From: Candidatus Gastranaerophilales bacterium
GTDB taxonomy: Bacteria; Cyanobacteriota; Vampirovibrionia; Gastranaerophilales; Gastranaerophilaceae
Assembly (NCBI GenBank): GCA_944325085.1
Contig: CALUYT010000043.1
Coordinates: 1 to 48,521, forward strand
Length of the DNA: 48,521 nucleotides
Direction: 5' to 3'
How positions within the stretch are numbered: the first letter of the stretch is position 1; every line of letters begins with the position of its first letter. Shown piece after piece: positions 1 to 7,468 of the stretch. Position numbers and translations under genes: made by a program. The notes beneath the pieces are model-generated. The model did no database searches. It saw nothing but the letters and a program-made list of their open reading frames with translations, and had not been told where the DNA came from.

Positions 1-96
1 TTCAAAACATTTAACGCTTAATAATTACAACAAAATACATCCGATTATCTCGGATTATATATAAATTTTCCTTTCCCTTTTTCCTATTGATTTTCC

Positions 97-125
97 AACG
101 ACTTGTAATACAGTCGTTTTTTTTA
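97..125 (+). terminator. Rho-independent terminator-like hairpin
   Basis: Arms AACGACT (97-103) and AGTCGTT (112-118) enclose an 8-nt loop and are followed on the plus strand by a run of eight T. It probably ends a plus-strand gene lying left of the window. Its T-run reaches the stop codon of the convergent minus-strand gene at 123-530. Confidence 0.6.
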
Positions 126-530
126 TATTATTCCCATACGCATTTTAATTTTATCAACAAGAGAATATAAATGCTTGTGGGTAAAGGTATTTATCATTGG
201 AAAATATTGTTTATTTTTAAAATCATAGTATTTTTTTGTTTGAGCAAAAATGCCAGAACCTTTAGGGTTTGCTATATGTATAACTCTGTTTCCGAGGCTA
301 TCGCATATGTATGATTGCATTTCATTACCATTACTTAATAGTCCTCTTTTTGCCCATATTACACCTTTTGAATCAACAGTTTGTTTTAGAATTGTTCCTG
401 ATGGTAGTTTTTTAAATATATTTGTATATCCGTCTTTTCTATTTACTGTTTTTGTCCAACCTGTTTGTTGTCCTATTTTATATGGCTTGAAGCCTAGGGA
501 TTGGTTTATTATTCCTTTTATAGATAACAT
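123..530 (-). CDS. Hypothetical protein, 135 aa
   Basis: I do not recognise this family. The start is supported by a GGAG Shine-Dalgarno 6-7 nt upstream of the ATG on the minus strand. The product is basic, with no signal peptide and no membrane segment. The central part (about residues 20-105) is rich in Gly, Lys and aromatic residues in short alternating hydrophobic/polar strands (TGWTKTV, GTILKQTVD, GVIWAKRG), which suggests a small beta-rich domain. The end (residues 115-135) looks helical and basic. It is followed by a convergent terminator and stands alone, divergent from glgC across 135 bp. No function is proposed; a lineage-specific protein is likely. Confidence 0.7.
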   Translation of the reverse strand: MLSIKGIINQSLGFKPYKIGQQTGWTKTVNRKDGYTNIFKKLPSGTILKQTVDSKGVIWAKRGLLSNGNEMQSYICDSLGNRVIHIANPKGSGIFAQTKKYYDFKNKQYFPMINTFTHKHLYSLVDKIKMRMGII

Positions 531-633
531 GTTTTATCTCCTTTTACTATTTATAATAATTATGAGCATAAAATTTTTTGCTATTATACAAAATTTAGTT
601 ATTTAGTATTAGTGCACTTTTAAAACTTTATTA

Positions 634-639
634 TATAAT
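634..639 (+). promoter_or_regulatory. Candidate -10 box of glgC
   Basis: A perfect TATAAT lies 27 bp upstream of the glgC ATG, just before an AGAGGG ribosome site. No good -35 hexamer is visible 16-19 bp upstream, so an activator or an extended element may be needed. Confidence 0.4.
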
Positions 640-665
640 TTATATATAGTGAAAGAGGGTTTTGT

Positions 666-1901
666 ATGTCTATAGATGATGCATTAGTTATGATTTTGGC
701 GGGTGGCGAAGGAAAAAGATTATATCCTTTAACTAAGGATAGAGCGAAACCTGCAGTTCCATTTGGTGGAAGATATAGAATTATTGATTTTGTGCTTAAT
801 AATTTTATAAATTCAGGATTCTATAAAATAAAAGTTTTGACTCAGTATAAGTCAGATTCCTTAAATAAACATATTACAAGGGGTTGGGCTTTGTCTCCAT
901 TTTTAAATCAGTATGTAGATTTAGCTCCGGCTCAAATGAGAACAGGAAGCGATTGGTATAGAGGCACTGCAGATGCTATTTATCAAAATATCTTTCATAT
1001 TGTAGATGAAGATCCTCGCTATGTTTGTATATTTGGCGGTGATCATATATATAAAATGCAGGTTGTTCAAATGCTTGATTTTCATAAGGAAAAAAGAGCT
1101 GATTTGTCAATTTCTGCAATTCCTATACCTATAGAAGAAGCTTCTGAATTTGGTATTATGGAGGTTGATGATAACTGGCGTTTAGTAAACTTTGTTGAAA
1201 AACCGCAAACTCCACCAAAACCTATTCCGGGAAATCCTGGTATGTGTTTAGCTTCTATGGGTAATTATATTTTCGATAAAGAAATATTGTTATCAGCATT
1301 AGATAAAGATTATGATATCCAAACTTCAAGTCATGATTTTGGAAAAGATGTTATTCCAATGCTTTTGAATGAAGGTAAAAATATATATGTTTATAATTTT
1401 GCTGAAAATTCATTCCCGGGTATGACTGATAGTGAAAGAGGTTATTGGAGAGATGTAGGAAGTATTGATGCTTATTGGCAAGCAAATATGGATTTGTTGG
1501 ATTATACTCCTGAATTGAATTTATACTCTAAAGAATGGCCATTAAGAACTTTTAATTATAACTATCCTCCTGCTAAGTTTATTTGGGAAGAGGGAGATAG
1601 AGTTGGTATGGCTACTAATTCAATGGTATCTGAAGGCTGTATAATTTCAGGTGGTGGACTTTCTCATTGTGTATTGTCTCCAAAAGTTAAAATTAATAGT
1701 TATTCAAGCGTTACTGATAGTATTTTGATGGAAAATGTTGAAGTTGGTAGATATTGTCAGATACGTAAAGCTATAATTGATAAGAATGTTGTTATTCCTC
1801 CTCATACAAAAATTGGTTTTGATAGAGAGGAAGATATCAAACACGGATTCCACGTTTCTGCGGGTGGGGTTACTGTAGTTCCTAAGGGCTCTATATTATA
1901 A
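666..1901 (+). CDS. glgC: Glucose-1-phosphate adenylyltransferase
   Basis: GlgC makes ADP-glucose and pyrophosphate from ATP and glucose-1-phosphate, the committed step of bacterial glycogen synthesis, in the cytosol. The N-terminal nucleotidyltransferase signature is clear: LAGGEGKRLYPLTKDRAKPA around residues 11-30, then WYRGTADAI near 97-105 and a VEKP substrate loop near 176. The C-terminal third (about 290-411) shows the hydrophobic hexapeptide spacing of a left-handed beta-helix (SYSSVTDS, VEVGRYCQIRKAIID). At 411 aa it is normal length. An AGAGGG ribosome site precedes the ATG. It appears monocistronic, ending in a strong terminator; malQ lies 5 kb away on the other strand. Overall it resembles cyanobacterial/plant-type AGPase. 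Confidence 0.96.
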   Translation: MSIDDALVMILAGGEGKRLYPLTKDRAKPAVPFGGRYRIIDFVLNNFINSGFYKIKVLTQYKSDSLNKHITRGWALSPFLNQYVDLAPAQMRTGSDWYRGTADAIYQNIFHIVDEDPRYVCIFGGDHIYKMQVVQMLDFHKEKRADLSISAIPIPIEEASEFGIMEVDDNWRLVNFVEKPQTPPKPIPGNPGMCLASMGNYIFDKEILLSALDKDYDIQTSSHDFGKDVIPMLLNEGKNIYVYNFAENSFPGMTDSERGYWRDVGSIDAYWQANMDLLDYTPELNLYSKEWPLRTFNYNYPPAKFIWEEGDRVGMATNSMVSEGCIISGGGLSHCVLSPKVKINSYSSVTDSILMENVEVGRYCQIRKAIIDKNVVIPPHTKIGFDREEDIKHGFHVSAGGVTVVPKGSIL

Positions 1902-1935
1902 TAATTTATAATATATGTTTTTTATTTTTTATTTT

Positions 1936-1966
1936 TGAGGTACAATTCGTTTTGTACCTCATTTTA
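1936..1966 (+). terminator. glgC terminator
   Basis: A perfect 10-bp stem (TGAGGTACAA / TTGTACCTCA) with a 6-nt loop, followed by TTTTAT, lies 35 bp after the glgC stop. Confidence 0.8.
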
Positions 1967-2049
1967 TATGTGTAAATTTTTGTGAATTACCTCATAAAAT
2001 AAAGCAATTATTAAGGTTCACGTTATTTATAGATTTGGGTAGGAATGCT

Positions 2050-2652
2050 ATGTCTATATCATCAATATCAAGTAGAATATCTAATTTCTCAAACTCTGTA
2101 ACTCAGGGGATAACTAATGTTGTACCTAAAATGACAGTTAAAGGAGAAAGAGCAAATAATGTTATTAGTTGGATTGGTGAAAAGGTTTCTTCTCCTCAAA
2201 ATAGATTGATTTTAGGCGTTTCTGCTCTTATGAGCCAACCTTTTATTGATTTAAACAATAAAAAGGTTGATGAGGATACAAGAAAAGTTTCTGCTGCACG
2301 TACGGTTGCTAAAATTATTGCAGGAACACTAACAGGTGTTGCAATTAGATCTGGTTGTATTCATGCTATTGATGCTTTTACTAAATATCCTAGTCAGATT
2401 ACACCTGATATGAAGTTTAAAAATTTAAGATCTTTATTTGCACCGTCAGAAGGTTTATTGAAAAGTTTAGACCATTATAAAAAATCATTAGGTACAATTA
2501 TTTCTTTGGTAGTAATGGTATTTACAAACTTTTTAATTGATGCACCTTTAACAAAATATTTGACTAATAAATTTGTTGATAAAATTCACCAAAAAGAGCA
2601 GATGAACAAGTCTGAAGAAAGTAATAAAACAAAGGAGGTAAAACATGAGTAA
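2050..2652 (+). CDS. Hypothetical membrane protein, first of an overlapping pair
   Basis: No known family is recognised. The ATG at 2050 is preferred over an in-frame TTG 15 nt earlier because GTAGGA sits 5 nt upstream of it; this gives 200 aa. After a Ser-rich N-terminus there are hydrophobic stretches at about residues 52-65, 83-105 and 148-165, and a highly charged Lys/Glu tail. There is no signal peptide. The stop overlaps the start of the next gene by 8 bp, and that gene's AAAGGAGG site lies inside this coding region, so the two are translationally coupled. The layout (helix, NNKK-type loop, Ala/Ile-rich helix, C-terminal hydrophobic segment before a Pro-Leu) recurs in the next gene, suggesting tandem paralogues that may form a heteromer. 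Confidence 0.75.
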   Translation: MSISSISSRISNFSNSVTQGITNVVPKMTVKGERANNVISWIGEKVSSPQNRLILGVSALMSQPFIDLNNKKVDEDTRKVSAARTVAKIIAGTLTGVAIRSGCIHAIDAFTKYPSQITPDMKFKNLRSLFAPSEGLLKSLDHYKKSLGTIISLVVMVFTNFLIDAPLTKYLTNKFVDKIHQKEQMNKSEESNKTKEVKHE

Positions 2653-3304
2653 TGCTTCTTTGTTTATGAAATTTAAGGATTTGGTTGCAAAGCATTATGG
2701 TGAAAACCCAGGTAAGATGCTTATTCATACCGGTGTTATCGGTTGGATTTTGTCAGCTGCTGCGCAGGTTGTTGCTATTGTTATAAATGATAAAATTCCA
2801 AAGGAACAAAAAATGTTTTTGGTTCCTCAGGAAATGGCTGATGCGGCTGTTAATATTGTTTCTTTTTATTTAATTACTCAAACTTTCGCTTCTGTTGCTA
2901 ATAAGTTAGTAAAAACAGGTAAATGGCTTCCTGGTGCTGTTAGAGACTTTTTTGAAAAAGGTGGTTTGGCAGATAAACTTGGTAAAAAAGGTTTTGATGT
3001 TAAACTTAATGGTAATTTGCCTGATGAATTACTAAAGAAATACGAAAAATTTGATAAAGGCATTGATGTTATAGCAACTACTGTTGGTTCTATATTATCA
3101 TGCAATATTGTTACTCCTTTAATTCGTAATGAAATTGCAGCCAACAGACAAAAAAGAAGTATAGCAAGAATGAATTCTAAAAATTCTGAAGTTAATCCTG
3201 TTGAAAAACCTTCTGTATCTCCTTCTTATCAAAAAGTTTCATTAAAAGATTTTCAGGCTTTGAGTAGCCGTGTTTATACAAGTTCTTCTAATTTAAAAGT
3301 ATAG
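2645..3304 (+). CDS. Hypothetical membrane protein, second of an overlapping pair
   Basis: This 219-aa product of unknown family starts at an ATG 5 nt after a perfect AAAGGAGG and overlaps the upstream gene by 8 bp. Hydrophobic segments lie at about residues 27-47 (VIGWILSAAAQVVAIVI), 65-85 (AAVNIVSFYLITQTF) and 138-158 (DVIATTVGSILSC). A basic KRSIAR patch and a Ser/Pro/Lys-rich tail follow, probably cytoplasmic. The 3' end overlaps the convergent anti-sigma gene by 12 bp. It is probably a partner of the preceding protein; no function is proposed. The topology is inferred by eye only. Confidence 0.75.
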   Translation: MSNASLFMKFKDLVAKHYGENPGKMLIHTGVIGWILSAAAQVVAIVINDKIPKEQKMFLVPQEMADAAVNIVSFYLITQTFASVANKLVKTGKWLPGAVRDFFEKGGLADKLGKKGFDVKLNGNLPDELLKKYEKFDKGIDVIATTVGSILSCNIVTPLIRNEIAANRQKRSIARMNSKNSEVNPVEKPSVSPSYQKVSLKDFQALSSRVYTSSSNLKV

Positions 3305-3817
3305 GTAAATGAATCCTCCTATTATTGCAGTAATTAAAAGAACAAATATTGTTGCGATTTTATAAAAGTAAGTTGTTGTGTACTCAGGATTATCTTGTAT
3401 GTTTGACATTATGTTTTTTGAATAATCATATTTTGTGTCATTTTTTGTTTTTTCGTATGCGGAGTGTATGATTTTTTTAAATTTATACATGTTCTCTAAT
3501 TCTTTTCTAATTGTTGGATTAGAAATAGTCATTTTCTTTATTTTGATATTTTCATTAGAATTTAATTCATTATCTATATAGGCTGATAGATTTCTTATGT
3601 ATTCAGGTTTTATTGCGTCACTTGTGGAAATTGTTTTTTGATTTTTTATAACTTTAAATGTTTTTAATATTTTTTGTAGATCTTCGAATTTTTTTCTGCA
3701 AACAGGGCATTTACTTAGATGAATATCTACATATTCTCTAAGACGTGGATTTAATTTCCCTTCTATATAAAAATTTATTAGTGCAGATACTTGATTACAG
3801 GTTAGGTCTTTATTCAT
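3293..3817 (-). CDS. Membrane-anchored zinc-finger anti-sigma factor
   Basis: It probably binds and inhibits the ECF sigma factor encoded 16 bp upstream. The N-terminal module (residues 1-50) carries the ZAS signature C7, H33-x3-C37-x2-C40, known to coordinate zinc in anti-sigma domains. A second module (about 72-120, beginning NLSAYIDNEL) resembles another anti-sigma domain but lacks the metal ligands. One transmembrane helix (about 152-173) ends the protein with almost nothing outside, so signal sensing would need another protein or intramembrane proteolysis. Its stop overlaps the convergent gene at 2645-3304 by 12 bp. The anti-sigma identity is well supported; the stimulus is unknown. Confidence 0.85.
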   Translation of the reverse strand: MNKDLTCNQVSALINFYIEGKLNPRLREYVDIHLSKCPVCRKKFEDLQKILKTFKVIKNQKTISTSDAIKPEYIRNLSAYIDNELNSNENIKIKKMTISNPTIRKELENMYKFKKIIHSAYEKTKNDTKYDYSKNIMSNIQDNPEYTTTYFYKIATIFVLLITAIIGGFIYLYF

Positions 3818-3833
3818 TTGTTATTCCTTTTTC

Positions 3834-4430
3834 TTATATATAATTTTTAAGTGCATCTTGGAGCCGTATTCTTGCTCTGGAAATTCTTGATTTTACTGTT
3901 CCGATACTTGAATTTGTTGTTTTGGCAATTTCTTCGTAACTTAGGCCTTGAAATTCTCTTAGTATTATTGCAATTCTAAAGGCTTCAGGTAGTTCTCTTA
4001 TTGCTGATTTTATTATTTTTTCGCATTCTGCGGTTATGCATTTTTCTATGGGTTTATTCTTTTGGTCCGGGATTTCTATTTTTAGGGCAAAATTTAATGG
4101 TTCACAGTTGCAGTCAATAGAAATTGTTTCGGGTGTTTTTTTATTTTTTCTTATATAGTCGTAGTAGGTGTTTGTTATAATTTGATTTTTCCAACTTTTA
4201 AAACATTTTGGATTTTTTAAAGTTTGTATGTTTTTTGCAATTTTTAGTAGCACTTCTTGCGTTAAATCGGATAGGTTGTCGTTATTTTTTAGAAGATAGC
4301 TTAGTGTTGCATATATTTCGCTTTGAATTCTTTTTATTATTTCTTCTAGTGCCTTATAATCTTCTTTTTGAGAAAGCACAACAAGTTCCTCTATGGTCAT
4401 TTTTTTATAGAGTAACTTATTTTCGTGCAT
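3834..4430 (-). CDS. ECF-type RNA polymerase sigma factor
   Basis: This 198-aa protein has the two-domain layout of sigma-70 family ECF factors. Region 2 (about 22-90) includes the DLTQEVLLKIAKN core-binding helix and WKNQIITNTYYDYIR for -10 recognition. Region 4 (about 135-195) includes LPEAFRIAIILREFQG and the helix-turn-helix SYEEIAKTTNSSIGTVKSRI for -35 recognition. The linker is long and has a Cys pair (CNCEP, near 107-109). It starts at an ATG with AGGAGG. The next gene encodes its likely anti-sigma factor. A 110-bp gap separates it from the TPR-NHL gene, so it may have its own, possibly autoregulated, promoter. The regulon is not evident. Confidence 0.9.
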   Translation of the reverse strand: MHENKLLYKKMTIEELVVLSQKEDYKALEEIIKRIQSEIYATLSYLLKNNDNLSDLTQEVLLKIAKNIQTLKNPKCFKSWKNQIITNTYYDYIRKNKKTPETISIDCNCEPLNFALKIEIPDQKNKPIEKCITAECEKIIKSAIRELPEAFRIAIILREFQGLSYEEIAKTTNSSIGTVKSRISRARIRLQDALKNYI

Positions 4431-4540
4431 AACAATTCCTCCTTGATATAAAAATATTAAGTGGAATTGTTTTTATTTAGTATAAGCTTATTATTAAGCT
4501 AATAGGATAATTTTTTTATACCTATAATGATAATTTTAGT

Positions 4541-5404
4541 TTATCTTGTTAATTTATATCTGATAATAGAATTGCTGCCTTGAGAGGATATAAATAATAA
4601 ATCTCCTGTTATGTGCATGCAATATGGATTTTTGATATTTGACAGAATTTCTGTAATAGCTCCATCTTTATCAACTTTAAGAATGTTATTTTTATTATAG
4701 TTTGCAATATATATATTGCTATTTGCATCAATTGCTAATCCTATTGGACCATCTATTTTTTCACTTTTTATATAAACAATCTTTTTGTTATCAGGTCCAA
4801 TTTTGTATATTGTATTATCAGAAAAACCTGCAACATAAAGGTTTCCATTCGGATCTGTTACAACTCCAGTTGGACTTGATATATCGCTATACATTCCATC
4901 AGAATTGTTTTGAGGGTTAGCCTCTATGTATGATTTAGGTTGAGTTTGTTCAGCTTTTGCTGTTGGAATATCTGTATTCATTGAATCTGCTAATTGTTTA
5001 GCTCTTTGACCAATAAGAGTATCTGTTGGTATAAGGGTTAGATACATTTTAGCTTTATCATATTCGCCTAATTTTTTACTTAGGGCTGCAGCTTTATATA
5101 CAGATTCGTAATCATCTGGCTTTCTTAATATGATTTGTTTGAATACAGCTAAAGCCGCTTCATCTTGTTTTAAATATTCTAGAATTGAACCCAAATTATA
5201 ATAAGCATTTATATAATTAGGGTCAAGCTCTATTGCTTTTTTAAAACATGATGCCGATTCTTCAAACTGACCAAGTTGATAGTAATCTATACCCTTGTTA
5301 TATTGCAATTTTGCATCCGTAGCAATAGCTCCGTAACTTATTGTGCTAGTTGTAAGAGCTATAGATATAGCTAGAAATGTTTTTAATATCTTATTGTAGT
5401 TCAT
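4541..5404 (-). CDS. Secreted TPR and NHL-repeat protein
   Basis: A 287-aa exported protein. Residues 1-25 form a Sec signal peptide (hydrophobic core FLAISIALTTSTISYG, AIA end). Residues about 29-135 contain three TPR-like helical hairpins (YNKGIDYYQLGQFEESASCF, then ALDPNYINAYYNLGSIL-type repeats). After a Gln/Asn/Pro linker, about 172-287 hold three NHL/YWTD-like beta-propeller repeats (SPTGVVTDPNGNLYVAG, GPIGLAIDANSNIYIAN and a third, degenerate). Three repeats are too few for a closed six-bladed propeller, so it may oligomerise or be truncated. Its start overlaps the end of malQ by 14 bp, which implies co-transcription. A scaffold or binding role in the envelope is inferred. Confidence 0.8.
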   Translation of the reverse strand: MNYNKILKTFLAISIALTTSTISYGAIATDAKLQYNKGIDYYQLGQFEESASCFKKAIELDPNYINAYYNLGSILEYLKQDEAALAVFKQIILRKPDDYESVYKAAALSKKLGEYDKAKMYLTLIPTDTLIGQRAKQLADSMNTDIPTAKAEQTQPKSYIEANPQNNSDGMYSDISSPTGVVTDPNGNLYVAGFSDNTIYKIGPDNKKIVYIKSEKIDGPIGLAIDANSNIYIANYNKNNILKVDKDGAITEILSNIKNPYCMHITGDLLFISSQGSNSIIRYKLTR

Positions 5405-7253
5405 CTAATTCCTCAATGATTGTTCTGTTCTTATTCGCAAAATCTGATCCTCTTGCAATGATAGCTTTTTTAAGTACCAATGGAAGATTTATTGGTTGCA
5501 TTTGCGCAAAGTTATTAGGAAGTCTTAAACTCCAGTTTTTATCACCTGATGTTCCTGGAACATTGTATGTTTCATTCATATTAAAGTAATCGGTGAAAAA
5601 TATCTGAATGTTTTCAGCTTCGCAAGCAAATAATTCAACTAATTTTGTTTCTTTTAAGAAGTTCTCATCATTAGTCATTTTTACAATTAAGGCATCTTTA
5701 TCTTGTTCTTCTTTGAATAAATCTTCAACAAGATTTTTTACGTGTAAATAACCTTCATGTGTATGGATAAGCTTTTTAGCCCATACATTTACAGGTTGGT
5801 TATCATGAGTTCCAATCATAGCCCAACATTTTGGTGTAATGTTTTTGCAGCGATATGGATCTTCTGGTTCTGTAGGTACTGTAAATTGAGTTAATCTCAT
5901 ACCTAATAATTCATATTCTTTCATTACTGCGGCAACAGGATTTGTTAATGTTCCTAAGTCTTCGCAAACGATAGAGTCTTTTGTTAATCCTTCTTCTTTT
6001 GCTGCTGCTATAACTATTTTTTCAATAAGTCTGCCATATAATCTTATTTGTTCTGAAGTTAGAGATTTAACTCTTTTTTCTTTATCAGAAGTTAGTGTTT
6101 CATCTAAATCTTCAATTTTAGCTATAGCATATTTACTTAATTCCGGGTGTTCCGGAGATGAATATAATCTGCCTGCACCTTGGTTTGGCATAGGTTTTTT
6201 ACCTGCTTTATATACCCATGGGTCTATTAAACCTACAATGTGATCAATTCTAACACCACCAGGGTTTTCGCGGAACATTTTCTTATAAAGATTTTTCATC
6301 AATATTCCAGCTTCGCCTAGTGAGCCATCAGCATTGAACATTTTATCAGGATCTATTACAGGGAATCCCCAAGCTTGTCCGTCTTTTGAAAAATAATCAG
6401 GTGGACAACCTAATGACCAACCTTCTAAGAATAATGATTGATAAGCCCAAGTATCTCTATCTGAAAAAGCTACTTGTCTATCAGCAATCATTTTTATACC
6501 TTTTGAATCTGCATATTTTTTAGTTTCTAAATTTTGTTTGTTTAATACGAATTGTATGAATTTATATTCGTCAATTTCGTTTGTATATTTTTTTGAAACT
6601 TCTTCTATACGTTTTGCATATTCTATTTTTTCGGCTTCAGTTTTTGGATTGAATAAGTTTTTATCAGTTTTATTTTTCCAATTTGGCCAAAAATCTGTAC
6701 CGTGTTCAATAGACAAAGCTTCATATAAACTGTCTTTTGCTAGCCAAATATCATTTTCTTTTTTATATGCTTCAAATTCTTGGTTTAAATTTTTGTTATT
6801 TAATTTTTTAAAGTTATTATAAGCTTCTTTCATAGCTAGTGCATATTCTTTTGTTGCATATGAATAGCTAGTTTTGTTGATTCCCTTATTAGGGTTATTT
6901 TGTACTATTTTATCAAAAGTGTTTTCAGATAAAATATTAAACCATTTATCTGTAGTTAGTTGTTTTAAATCTATAAATAATGGGTTGTTAGAAAAAATAG
7001 TTCCAGTATATGGAGAAGAATCAGATGATTTAGTTTTACCGGCAGGTCCCATTTGGATTGCGTCGAATAGCCCTGCTGCATAATCTATAAAATTCTTTCC
7101 TGCTGTTGAATTGATTGTTCCAAAACCAGTGTTTTCATTATCCAAAGCTGGAAAACTTCCATTATGCATAATAAAAACAAAATTCTTTTTACCGAGAGCT
7201 TTAAGCGCTTTTTTAACAGTAGTTATCTTATTCTTGTCCAAAGTGCAAACCAT
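5391..7253 (-). CDS. malQ: 4-alpha-glucanotransferase (amylomaltase, GH77)
   Basis: The enzyme transfers 1,4-alpha-glucan segments between maltodextrins or to glucose, in glycogen and maltodextrin metabolism. The GH77 catalytic triad is visible: nucleophile D337 in GVRIDHIVG, acid/base E431 in VCEDLGT, and D484 in GTHDNQPV. The YFSKDGQAWGFPV substrate loop (near 287-299) is typical. At 620 aa it is longer than the usual 500-aa bacterial enzyme because of an N-terminal extension and a helical region (about 130-245) whose order is atypical. It starts at ATG with AAGGGG upstream. It lies 44 nt downstream of tRNA-Lys on the same strand and overlaps the TPR-NHL gene. It works with glgC and pgi in storage-glucan turnover. 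Confidence 0.92.
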   Translation of the reverse strand: MVCTLDKNKITTVKKALKALGKKNFVFIMHNGSFPALDNENTGFGTINSTAGKNFIDYAAGLFDAIQMGPAGKTKSSDSSPYTGTIFSNNPLFIDLKQLTTDKWFNILSENTFDKIVQNNPNKGINKTSYSYATKEYALAMKEAYNNFKKLNNKNLNQEFEAYKKENDIWLAKDSLYEALSIEHGTDFWPNWKNKTDKNLFNPKTEAEKIEYAKRIEEVSKKYTNEIDEYKFIQFVLNKQNLETKKYADSKGIKMIADRQVAFSDRDTWAYQSLFLEGWSLGCPPDYFSKDGQAWGFPVIDPDKMFNADGSLGEAGILMKNLYKKMFRENPGGVRIDHIVGLIDPWVYKAGKKPMPNQGAGRLYSSPEHPELSKYAIAKIEDLDETLTSDKEKRVKSLTSEQIRLYGRLIEKIVIAAAKEEGLTKDSIVCEDLGTLTNPVAAVMKEYELLGMRLTQFTVPTEPEDPYRCKNITPKCWAMIGTHDNQPVNVWAKKLIHTHEGYLHVKNLVEDLFKEEQDKDALIVKMTNDENFLKETKLVELFACEAENIQIFFTDYFNMNETYNVPGTSGDKNWSLRLPNNFAQMQPINLPLVLKKAIIARGSDFANKNRTIIEELDELQ

Positions 7254-7297
7254 CTTTACCCCTTCTTATTAACTATAAACACAAATCCGTATAAAAA

Positions 7298-7370
<73 letters not shown>

Positions 7371-7387
7371 ATTTATAAGACAAGTTT

Positions 7388-7417
7388 ATTGTATCATAAA
7401 TAATATTTATAAGTAAA
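7388..7417 (-). promoter_or_regulatory. Candidate promoter of tRNA-Lys
   Basis: On the minus strand TTTACT (7417-7412) and TACAAT (7393-7388) are separated by 18 bp; transcription would begin about 10 nt before the tRNA. It could also serve malQ. Confidence 0.5.
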
Positions 7418-7431
7418 TACTTTTTTTAAAT

Positions 7432-7464
7432 TAAAAAAAGACCTCAAAAAATGAGGTCTTTTTA
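7432..7464 (-). terminator. glnA terminator
   Basis: A stem AAAAAGACCTC / GAGGTCTTTTT around a short AT-rich loop lies directly after the glnA stop in the direction of glnA transcription, flanked by A/T runs on both sides. Confidence 0.8.
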
Positions 7465-7468
7465 ATGT

